Shown here in pieces: positions 17,941-25,199 of a stretch of 64,000 nucleotides of DNA. Position numbers and translations under genes: made by a program. Below the pieces are notes generated by a model. That model did no database searches. It saw nothing but the letters and a program-made list of their open reading frames with translations, and was not told the origin of the DNA. Origin of the DNA: Paracoccaceae bacterium (lineage in GTDB: Bacteria > Pseudomonadota > Alphaproteobacteria > Rhodobacterales > Rhodobacteraceae); contig JANREX010000049.1 in the NCBI GenBank assembly GCA_030758115.1, forward strand, positions 1 through 64,000, read 5' to 3'. Numbering within the stretch: the first letter of the stretch is position 1; the number at the start of each line of letters is the position of its first letter.

Positions 17941-19131
17941 ATGGCAGAGACAGTCATCGCCGGCGGTATCCGCAGCGCACTGGGGGGCTTCGACGGATCC
18001 CTGAGCGGGATCGAAATGACCGACCTGGCCGCAACCGTGGCCGCCGGTTGCATTGCCCGCGCGGGCATCACCGCCGCCGATCTTGATCACATCGTTCTGG
18101 CCTCGACCGTGCCATCCGGGCGAGACAGCCTGTTCGGCGCCCGCGTCGTCGGGATCAAGGCGGGGCTGCCGGAATCCTCGGGGGCGTTGGCGGTTGTTCG
18201 GGCCTGCGCATCTGGTCTGCAGGCAATCCTGTCAGCCGCGCAACAGGTGGATAGCGGCCATTCGCGACTGGCGATCGCGGGCGGGGCCGAAAGCTATTCC
18301 CGTGTACCGCACGCCGTCAGCACCCTGCGCGGCGGGGTCAAGCGCGGCCCGACCATGCTGGAAGACATGCTCGACTGGGCCTATCGCTGCCCTTTCAGCC
18401 AGGAATACATGGGCGAGACGGCCGAAAACCTGGCCGAGGATTTCGGCCTGACCCGCGCCGCGATGGACGATTGGGGCGCGATGAGCCAGAGCCGCGCCTT
18501 GGCGGCACAGGCCTCGGGGTTCCTGGCGCGGCAGATCATGGGCGTCACGGTTCCCGATCCCGCGGCAGGCAAGGGTGCCACGCGCATCTTCGATACCGAT
18601 GAATGCGTGCGCGCCGATGCCACGCCCGAGAAACTGGCCCGCCTGCGCCCGGCCTTCCGCGAGGGGGGCAAGGTCACGGCGGGCAATGCCTCGACCGTGA
18701 ATGATGCCGCGGCATTCGTTCTGGTGGGCGACCGTGCTGCACTTGAGGCCAAGGGCGTCACTGCGCGCGCGCGCATCGTGGACTGGACCGTCGTGGGAGT
18801 GCCGCCCCGCATCATGGGCCATGGCCCGGTGCCTGCGATCCGCGCGCTGCTGGACAAGCAGGGGCTGCGGATGGCCGATATCGACTATGTCGAGATCAAC
18901 GAGGCCTTCGCCGCCGTGAACATCCACGCCGAGGCGCAACTGGGCATCCCCCGCGACATCCACAACCTTTATGGCGGCGGCATCAGCCTGGGCCATCCAC
19001 CCGGCGTCACCGGTGTGCGGATGTGCCTGACAGCCATGCAGCATCTTGAGGACACGGGCGGTCGCCGCGCGATCCTGTCGATGTGCCTGGGCGCGGGACA
19101 AGGCATGGCCATGCTGATCGAGAGGATGTGA
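17941..19131 (+). CDS. Thiolase (acetyl-CoA C-acyltransferase)
   Basis: This classic thiolase of 396 residues carries out thiolytic cleavage of 3-ketoacyl-CoA or Claisen condensation. The nucleophile is Cys89 in VVRACASGLQ. NEAFAAVN, GGGISLGHPPGVTG with the catalytic His, and the C-terminal MCLGAGQGMAM with the second Cys are all present. The ATG at 17941 follows ACAGGAAGA. It lies between the P450 and the second CoA ligase, and its stop overlaps the ligase start as TGATG. Confidence 0.93.
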   Translation: MAETVIAGGIRSALGGFDGSLSGIEMTDLAATVAAGCIARAGITAADLDHIVLASTVPSGRDSLFGARVVGIKAGLPESSGALAVVRACASGLQAILSAAQQVDSGHSRLAIAGGAESYSRVPHAVSTLRGGVKRGPTMLEDMLDWAYRCPFSQEYMGETAENLAEDFGLTRAAMDDWGAMSQSRALAAQASGFLARQIMGVTVPDPAAGKGATRIFDTDECVRADATPEKLARLRPAFREGGKVTAGNASTVNDAAAFVLVGDRAALEAKGVTARARIVDWTVVGVPPRIMGHGPVPAIRALLDKQGLRMADIDYVEINEAFAAVNIHAEAQLGIPRDIHNLYGGGISLGHPPGVTGVRMCLTAMQHLEDTGGRRAILSMCLGAGQGMAMLIERM

Positions 19132-20753
19132 TGCAGACGCTCTACGAGGCTTTGGCGCGCATCGTCGCAGCTTGCGGAGAGCGGCCATTCCTTTGCGTGC
19201 CCCCGCGCGCGGGCCGTCCCTATCTGCCGCAAGGGGCCGAGATCAGCTTTGCAGGCATGCTGGGTGCCGTGGACACGCTGGCCGAGGCCTGGGCAAGGGC
19301 TGGTTGGGGGCCGGGGCATCGCGTGGCGCTTGCACTGGACAATCATCCCGCACATGTGATGCATTTCCTGGCATTGAACCGGCTTGGCGTGTCCCAGGTT
19401 CCGGTCAATCCCTATTACCTGCGCCACGAGATGGCGTATCTGCTGGACCATTCCGAGGTTGACGCGGCTGTCAGCCTGCCATGGAACAAGGCCAAGATCA
19501 CGGATGTGTCGGATATTCCCGTGGTGGACTGGAGCGATGACAGCATACCGGCGGATTTCATACCGCCACCCGCGCCACGGCCCGCGCAGGATGAACAGCC
19601 CGGCCTGAACACCGAAATCGCGCTGATCTATACCTCGGGCACGACCTCGCGCCCCAAGGGGGCGATCATCGACAATGACTATGCCTTTGCGGTCGGGCGT
19701 GTCTATGCGGAACATGGCGGCGCGCTGACAGTGCGCGACGGGGTCGAACGGATCTTCATTCCCCTGCCCTATTTTCACGTCAACGCCGGGATCAACACCA
19801 TAGCGATGGCGCTGCTGAAAGGCGTCTGCCTGATCGTGCCGGACCGGTTTCACGCCGAAACATGGTGGGACGATCTGGCGGCAAGCCGCGCCACGGCGAT
19901 CCATTATCTGGGAATCATTCCACCGGTGCTGATGAAGGCGCCACCCGGCCCGCGCGACCGAAGCCACGGGTTGCGCTATGGCCTTGGCGCGGGTCTGGAC
20001 CCTGCGATCCACCGCGCCTTCGAGGAACGTTTCGCCCTGCCCATGGTCGAGGTCTGGGGCATGACCGAGACCGGGCGCTTTCTGGCCGATTGCCATGAGC
20101 CGCGCCAGATCGACACCCGCGCCTTTGGCCGCCCCCTGCCCGATCATCTGCTGGCCAGAGTGGTGGACGATACCGGGCAGGAGGTGCCGCCCGGCACGGC
20201 AGGTGAGTTGGTGGTGCGCGCGCCCGGCCCGGATCCGCGGCAGGGGTTCTTCAAGGGCTATCTCAAGAACGATCAGGCGACCCAAGACGCATGGCGCGAC
20301 GGCTGGTTCCACACCGGCGACGTGGTGATGCAGGCCGCAGACGGGATGCTGATGTTCGTCGAGCGCGCCAAGAACATCATCCGCCGGTCTGGCGAGAACA
20401 TCTCGGCCGCCGAGGTCGAGAATGCGCTGATCGACTGCCCCGCCGTGGGGGCCGTCGCGGTGATCGCCGTACCGGACGCCATGCGGGACGAGGAGGTCTT
20501 TGCCGCCATCGTTCCCGCCCCCGGACATGCGCCGGGGCAGGGTACGGCCAATGCCGTGCTGGACTTCGCCCGCGACCGTCTGGCCTATTACAAGTTGCCG
20601 GGCTGGATCGTGTTCCGCGACAGCCTGCCCGTCACCGGCACGCAGAAGGTGCAGAAACACCGCCTTTACCCTGACGGGGTCGATCCCTGCGCCGATCCGG
20701 CCGCGATGGATCTGCGCGAGGCAAAGACCAATATTCGAAAGGCAGGCGCATGA
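19131..20753 (+). CDS. AMP-forming acyl-CoA ligase, CaiC-like
   Basis: This ANL-family ligase of 540 residues resembles the crotonobetaine/carnitine-CoA ligase group. It has IYTSGTTSRPKGAI, the EVWGMTETGRF adenine segment, FHTGDVVMQAADGMLMFVER, SGENISAAEVE and the C-terminal GTQKVQKHRL with the catalytic lysine. It would activate an acid, possibly one formed by the P450 pathway. The start at 19131 overlaps the thiolase stop; a start 48 bases earlier would lie inside the thiolase coding end. It overlaps the hydratase by four bases. Confidence 0.91.
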   Translation: MQTLYEALARIVAACGERPFLCVPPRAGRPYLPQGAEISFAGMLGAVDTLAEAWARAGWGPGHRVALALDNHPAHVMHFLALNRLGVSQVPVNPYYLRHEMAYLLDHSEVDAAVSLPWNKAKITDVSDIPVVDWSDDSIPADFIPPPAPRPAQDEQPGLNTEIALIYTSGTTSRPKGAIIDNDYAFAVGRVYAEHGGALTVRDGVERIFIPLPYFHVNAGINTIAMALLKGVCLIVPDRFHAETWWDDLAASRATAIHYLGIIPPVLMKAPPGPRDRSHGLRYGLGAGLDPAIHRAFEERFALPMVEVWGMTETGRFLADCHEPRQIDTRAFGRPLPDHLLARVVDDTGQEVPPGTAGELVVRAPGPDPRQGFFKGYLKNDQATQDAWRDGWFHTGDVVMQAADGMLMFVERAKNIIRRSGENISAAEVENALIDCPAVGAVAVIAVPDAMRDEEVFAAIVPAPGHAPGQGTANAVLDFARDRLAYYKLPGWIVFRDSLPVTGTQKVQKHRLYPDGVDPCADPAAMDLREAKTNIRKAGA

Positions 20754-21559
20754 GCGGACCAGATACCGGCAAGGTCGATGTGACCCGTGATGGCGCGATC
20801 GCGGTGATCCGCTTTTCCAATCCGCCCGAAGGGTTCATGGACGAAGGGACCGAGGCAGGACTGACCGCCGCATTGGACCAGATCGAAGCGGATGACGCGA
20901 TCCGCGCGGTGATCCTGACAGGCGGTCAAGCAGGCGTCTTCATCCGCCACTACGATGTCCGCATCCTCGAGGCGCGTGCGCGCAAGATGGCGGCGCGGGG
21001 TATGGTCTTCTCCCCCGACAGGCCGGTGCCGGAACCGGCGCTGCATCGCGCGATGCGGCGGATCGAAAGCAGCGCAAAACCCTATATCGCGGCGATCAAC
21101 GGGGCGGCGATGGGCGGCGGGTTCGAACTGGCCCTGGCCTGCGATATCCGCCTTGCGCAGGCAGGGGATTATCCCATCGGCCTGCCAGAGGTGAACCTTG
21201 GCATCCTGCCGGGGGCGGGCGGCACGCAACGCCTGCCGCTCTTGGTGGGACAGGCACGCGCGCTGGAATATTGCCTGACGGGCCGGACGTTTCTGCCGCA
21301 GGAGGCCGCCGAGGCCGGTCTTGTCAACGCCTGCGTCGCCGCCCCGGTTCTGGGTCACGCCGCAGCGATGGCGCGCCGGATGATCGCCAACCCGCCCTTG
21401 GCGGTGGCGCATATCAAGCGGTTGATCCGGGGCGCCACACCCGATCCCGAACAGATGGCGGTGGAGCGCACGCTGTTTTGCGACCTCATGGTGCAGGACG
21501 AGGCGATCGAGATCATGGCGCGGATGAACCGCAACGGCGGCGACATCCGCAATCCCTGA
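20750..21559 (+). CDS. Enoyl-CoA hydratase/isomerase (crotonase family)
   Basis: The 269-residue crotonase would add water to an enoyl-CoA. The oxyanion-hole segment AAINGAAMGGGFELALACD contains the first catalytic Glu, and LPEVNLGILPGAGGTQRL contains the second. KPYIAAINGAAMGGG and the helical C-terminus are normal. One oxyanion-hole region, usually AGADI, reads GVFIRHYDV here, so the substrate or reaction may differ from standard hydratases. It is the last gene of the P450 operon, and its stop abuts the convergent oxidoreductase stop. Confidence 0.9.
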   Translation: MSGPDTGKVDVTRDGAIAVIRFSNPPEGFMDEGTEAGLTAALDQIEADDAIRAVILTGGQAGVFIRHYDVRILEARARKMAARGMVFSPDRPVPEPALHRAMRRIESSAKPYIAAINGAAMGGGFELALACDIRLAQAGDYPIGLPEVNLGILPGAGGTQRLPLLVGQARALEYCLTGRTFLPQEAAEAGLVNACVAAPVLGHAAAMARRMIANPPLAVAHIKRLIRGATPDPEQMAVERTLFCDLMVQDEAIEIMARMNRNGGDIRNP

Positions 21560-22558
21560 TCAGGCGCGGCCCGCGTAGAACCGCGTGGTGATCAGCACCT
21601 TGCCATCACGCCCTTCGCGGGCGGCATGGGCCACGGCATCGGCGGCGCGTTCGATGGGGTAATGCGCATCGACCTTGGCGCCGATCCGTCCCTCGCCCAG
21701 CCATGTCACAAGCTGGCCATAGACCTGCTTGATCCGCGCGGGCCCGGCCGTGGCGAACCATGATGCCAGCCAGAAGCCTCGCAGGGTCAGGCCGCGAAAT
21801 ACCAGGTCATGCGCGCTCAGGCGCGGGCTTTCACCGGACAAGAGGCCGTAATTGACGACCATGCCCCGATCCGCCACAGCGGCGGCCAGACGCTCGGTCG
21901 CGTCGCCACCGATGGCATCCAGCGCCAGACGCGCCTTTGCGCCCTCGGGCAGGCTGGGCGCGGGCCCGGTGCCGTCATCGACGATCACGACCTCGGCGCC
22001 AAGCGCGCGCAACGCAGGCGCCGCCCCCTCGCGCCGCACCACGCAGGCGATACGCAGGCCCAGCGCGGCGCCGACCTTGACGACATTCTGCCCGACCGCC
22101 GAATTGGCCGCATTCAGGATCACCCAGTCACCCGCCTGCAGCGGCACGATATCCTCGAGCATCACAAGTGCGGTGGCCGGGTTCGCCTTGAGCATGGCCG
22201 CCTGATCCAGATCGACATCGGCGGGCAGCGGCACGACATGGCGCGCAGGCAGCGTGATCTGTTCGGTCCAGGTATTGCCCGGCATCGGCATCACGATATC
22301 GCCGGGCTTGAGCGTGACATCGGGCCCTACGGCGCTGACGCGGCCCACCCCCTCGCTTCCGGGCACGAAAGGTGCGGGCGGACGCACACCATAGCGCCCT
22401 TCCAGCATCAGCAGATCGGCCGGATTGATCGTCACGATCATCATGTCCACCGTCACTTCGCCAGGTCCGGGCGCGGCGGGTGCCGATTTTGTCGCAACAG
22501 CAAGCTCTGTCAGGCCATTTCCTGTTGCTTCAACGGCGCGGATAGTGTTCTCGGTCAT
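21560..22558 (-). CDS. Zinc-independent alcohol dehydrogenase / NADPH:quinone oxidoreductase family
   Basis: This MDR-superfamily protein of 332 residues has a GroES-like N-terminal domain (NPADLLMLEGRYGVRPPAPFVPGSEGVGRV) and a Rossmann domain around residues 130-270 (AGDWVILNAANSAVGQNVVKVGAALG). The catalytic zinc ligands of true alcohol dehydrogenases are absent, and the family includes quinone and trans-2-enoyl reductases (MECR/ETR1-like). It may therefore reduce an enoyl-CoA in this pathway, which is inference. It is divergent from the TetR gene, with site D between them. Confidence 0.85.
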   Translation of the reverse strand: MTENTIRAVEATGNGLTELAVATKSAPAAPGPGEVTVDMMIVTINPADLLMLEGRYGVRPPAPFVPGSEGVGRVSAVGPDVTLKPGDIVMPMPGNTWTEQITLPARHVVPLPADVDLDQAAMLKANPATALVMLEDIVPLQAGDWVILNAANSAVGQNVVKVGAALGLRIACVVRREGAAPALRALGAEVVIVDDGTGPAPSLPEGAKARLALDAIGGDATERLAAAVADRGMVVNYGLLSGESPRLSAHDLVFRGLTLRGFWLASWFATAGPARIKQVYGQLVTWLGEGRIGAKVDAHYPIERAADAVAHAAREGRDGKVLITTRFYAGRA

Positions 22559-22582
22559 GTCGAACCTGCTTGCGGAAGATAG

Positions 22583-22596
22583 TTAACAATCGTTCG
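22583..22596. promoter_or_regulatory. PsrA-like operator, site D
   Basis: On the minus strand the site reads CGAAC-GATT-GTTAA, a degenerate version of the CAAAC-GATT-GCTTG of site C. It lies 25 bases before the oxidoreductase start and 75 bases before the tetR start. This is the usual place for autoregulation by a divergently transcribed TetR protein. Confidence 0.45.
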
Positions 22597-22670
22597 TTCG
22601 TCAGATATATCGACATGACCCTATCCGCGCAACAACCCCTGTTCCACAGAAGATCAAGACAGGCTCGACA

Positions 22671-23279
22671 ATGACAGACCCAGAGACAGAGACAACGACG
22701 CCAGGCAACAGACGCGAGGAATTGCTGGACCGCGCCGGGGAGTTGATGGCCGCGAAAGGCTATGATGGCACGTCGATGCGCGATATTGCCAGCGCTGTCG
22801 GCATGTTGCCCGGTTCGCTCTACTACCATTTCGAGTCCAAGGAAGCCTTGTTCCTTGCCCTGCACCAGCGCGTTGTCGCGGTGATGGAGGCGCGGGTCAG
22901 CGCCGCCCTTGCGGCTGCGGATGACAGCGGTTTCGGCCCCTGGGACCGGCTGGAGGCGGCCGCCACGGCACATCTGGAAGGGCTGATCGAAACCGGGAAC
23001 CTGGTGGCGATCGTGTCGCCTGAATTCCTGGGCGAACGCGAGGGGATCAGTGCCCAGATCCGTCTTGAGCGGCGACGCTACGAGCAGATCTTCCGTGATC
23101 TTTTCAGTGCCTTGAGCATGCCGCAGGACGTGGACCGCACGCTTTTGCGACTGCATCTTTTCGGCGCGCTGAACTGGGCGCCGATCTGGTTCGATACGGC
23201 CAAGGGCCATGATGCACGCACCGTCGCGCGCCAGATCATGGGCGTGTTCCGCACGGCCTATGAAGGCAAGGGCGACTGA
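22671..23279 (+). CDS. TetR/AcrR-family transcriptional regulator
   Basis: The 202-residue regulator has an N-terminal TetR helix-turn-helix: RREELLDRAGELMAAKGYDGTSMRDIA, then VGMLPGSLYYHFESKEALF. The C-terminal ligand domain, residues about 70-200, is variable and hydrophobic, which would suit an acyl-CoA or fatty-acid-like effector. It is the only regulator in the catabolic block 5799-23279, whose promoters share PsrA-like operators, so it is the likely controller and probably represses its own divergent promoter. It stops two bases before the convergent AcuC stop. Confidence 0.92.
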   Translation: MTDPETETTTPGNRREELLDRAGELMAAKGYDGTSMRDIASAVGMLPGSLYYHFESKEALFLALHQRVVAVMEARVSAALAAADDSGFGPWDRLEAAATAHLEGLIETGNLVAIVSPEFLGEREGISAQIRLERRRYEQIFRDLFSALSMPQDVDRTLLRLHLFGALNWAPIWFDTAKGHDARTVARQIMGVFRTAYEGKGD

Positions 23280-23281
23280 GT

Positions 23282-24403
23282 TCAGACCGTCGCGGCGAAC
23301 CTTGCGGTCAGCACATCCAGATCCTTCCGGATTTCGGGGCGAATGGAACCATGGCGGGGCGCATCGCGCAGGCTGGTGAACCAATGGTCGGGCGGGGTAC
23401 GCCCGCGCCGGTTGCCGCGCCAGACAAGCCCGCGCAGCACATCCTCGGCGGCGGGGGGCAGCCTTTCGGGTATCTCCTGACCTGTCAGAGTGGCCCATAC
23501 ACCCGTCCAGGCACGACCGACGGACCAGGGATTGTATCCACCTCCACCCAGGACCAGGTAGCGGTCGCTGAGGGTGCGCAGCGCCGCCACAACGGACCAG
23601 AGCGCGCCGTTGGACAGCATCAAGCGTGACTGCGGGTCTTCGGCCAGCGCATCAGCCCCGCATTGCAGCACGATCGCCTGCGGTTTGAAACCGGCGACCG
23701 CCGGAAGGATCAGCCGGTCAAGGATCAGCGCCATCTCGGTGTCGTTCAGCCCTTTTGGCAGCGGCAGGTTGAACACATTGCCCGCGCCCTCATCCGTCAG
23801 GGCACCGGTGCGTGGCCAGCGGTTCACCTCATGGGTCGACACCAGCAGGACATCGGGATCGTCGCGAAAGGCATGATCCACGCCGTCGCAATGATGCGCG
23901 TCGATATCGACATAGGCGATGCGCCGCAGCCCCTGGCGTCGCAGCGACAGGATCGCCAGCACCGGATCGTTGAAATAGCAAAACCCGTTGGCATGATCGG
24001 GCATGCCGTGATGCGTGCCGCCTGCCGGGGCGTAGACAACGCCGGGCCGCGCCAGGATCTCACCCGCAAGAAGCGCACCGCCCGCCGATGTGGCGGGGCG
24101 GCGAAACACCTCTGCGAAGACCGGGTTGGCATGGGTGCCGATATTGTGGCGGGCGCGCACCTCGGACGAGACCTGTCCGTCGACTTCCGCCTGTTGCAAG
24201 GCCGCAATATAGGCCGGATCATGCCAGAGCGCCAAGGCGGCGGGCTTGGCCCGCGGGCTGGTGACATAGGCGGATGCGTCCAGCCATCCCAGCGCACGGG
24301 ACAGGTCCATCACCGTGGATACGCGCGGCACACGCAGCGGGTGCCAGTCCCCGTAGCTGGAGTTTCGGTAAATCTCCGAGCCTATGAACAGGGGGGGTGT
24401 CAT
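23282..24403 (-). CDS. Histone deacetylase-family protein, AcuC-like
   Basis: This Zn-dependent deacetylase of the arginase/deacetylase superfamily has 373 residues. It has GGTHHGMPDHANGFCYFND with the catalytic His pair, YVDIDAHHCDGVDHAF with metal-binding Asp and His, LQCGADAL with the second Asp, and LGGGGYN with the active-site Tyr. In Bacillus, AcuC deacetylates and reactivates acetyl-CoA synthetase. Two AMP-forming CoA ligases lie nearby, so a similar role is possible, but other Rhodobacteraceae paralogues act on polyamines or small molecules. Confidence 0.88.
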   Translation of the reverse strand: MTPPLFIGSEIYRNSSYGDWHPLRVPRVSTVMDLSRALGWLDASAYVTSPRAKPAALALWHDPAYIAALQQAEVDGQVSSEVRARHNIGTHANPVFAEVFRRPATSAGGALLAGEILARPGVVYAPAGGTHHGMPDHANGFCYFNDPVLAILSLRRQGLRRIAYVDIDAHHCDGVDHAFRDDPDVLLVSTHEVNRWPRTGALTDEGAGNVFNLPLPKGLNDTEMALILDRLILPAVAGFKPQAIVLQCGADALAEDPQSRLMLSNGALWSVVAALRTLSDRYLVLGGGGYNPWSVGRAWTGVWATLTGQEIPERLPPAAEDVLRGLVWRGNRRGRTPPDHWFTSLRDAPRHGSIRPEIRKDLDVLTARFAATV

Positions 24404-24427
24404 TTCCGCATGAGGCAGTCCGTAGGC

Positions 24428-24985
24428 TCAGCCCTTGGCCAGCATCGCCTCGATCTTGCTGGTGATACGCCCCGACAGCGGCTTGACCGGTGCGCTGAAC
24501 GTGCCCGCGACACTGCCATCCGGTGCAATCAGGACCTTGTTGAAATTCCAGCCCGGCACGAATCCTTCCGTCCGCGAGAGCCACTGATAGAAGGGATGCG
24601 CCGATTCTCCCTTGACCGAGGTGATCGTCGCCATCGGGAAGTCGAGGTCGAAATTGACCTCGCAGAACGCGGCGACTTCGGCATCGGTGGCCAATTCCTG
24701 GCGGAAATCGTTCGACGGCACGGCAAGCACGACAAGGCCACGGTCCCTGTAGCGGTCATAGAGCGCCTGAAGCTCGTCATACTGTCTGGTATAGCCGCAG
24801 CGCGAGGCCGTGTTCACCACCAGAACGGGCTGCCCGCGCCAATCTTCCAGCGACAATGTGCCCCCATCGATGGAGTCGAACAGGAACGTTCCACGCGCAT
24901 TGGCGGGGTAGGTCACTATCACCGATGCCACGGCCAGGAGCATGGTGAGAAGGATGACAGGGTAACTTTTTTGCAGAAGGGTCAT
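24428..24985 (-). CDS. Exported glutathione peroxidase family protein
   Basis: This thiol peroxidase of 185 residues uses Cys instead of selenocysteine, in NTASRCGYTRQYDELQ. PSNDFRQEL and the catalytic-triad segment FVPGWNFNKVLI are present. The N-terminus (LLQKSYPVILLTMLLAVASVIVTYPANA) is a signal peptide or anchor, so the enzyme acts in the periplasm. It would reduce peroxides, probably with thioredoxin-type donors. It starts 24 bases after a possible small ORF and ends 25 bases from the AcuC gene on the same strand. Confidence 0.9.
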   Translation of the reverse strand: MTLLQKSYPVILLTMLLAVASVIVTYPANARGTFLFDSIDGGTLSLEDWRGQPVLVVNTASRCGYTRQYDELQALYDRYRDRGLVVLAVPSNDFRQELATDAEVAAFCEVNFDLDFPMATITSVKGESAHPFYQWLSRTEGFVPGWNFNKVLIAPDGSVAGTFSAPVKPLSGRITSKIEAMLAKG

Positions 24986-25009
24986 CGGGTCGCACTTTCG
25001 CGTCGGGGA

Positions 25010-25129
25010 TCAATGGCCGCAGCCGGGCTCGTCTTCAGCTTGCGATGTCAGATAGGCGATAATGGCCTGCTGTCCAGTGACCCGGCGACCGATCGGCAGT
25101 TTGTCGCAGATCGCCGAAATCTGCGCCAT
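25010..25129 (-). CDS. Possible small protein upstream of glutathione peroxidase
   Basis: From the ATG at 25129 the product is 39 residues: MAQISAICDKLPIGRRVTGQ, then QAIIAYLTSQAEDEPGCGH. The frame stays open further upstream, where it would overlap the start region of the FAD-linked dehydrogenase. Codon choice looks plausible for this genome, with a cluster of Cys and His at the end. There is no clear ribosome binding site. It may instead be the tail of a decayed gene or a chance frame. No family is recognised. Confidence 0.3.
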   Translation of the reverse strand: MAQISAICDKLPIGRRVTGQQAIIAYLTSQAEDEPGCGH

Positions 25130-25199
25130 GGCTTGCCATTGGCGGCACTTCGGCCCCAGATGGCGCAGCAGGACCGGATGAAAGAGGGAGAGATACCGA

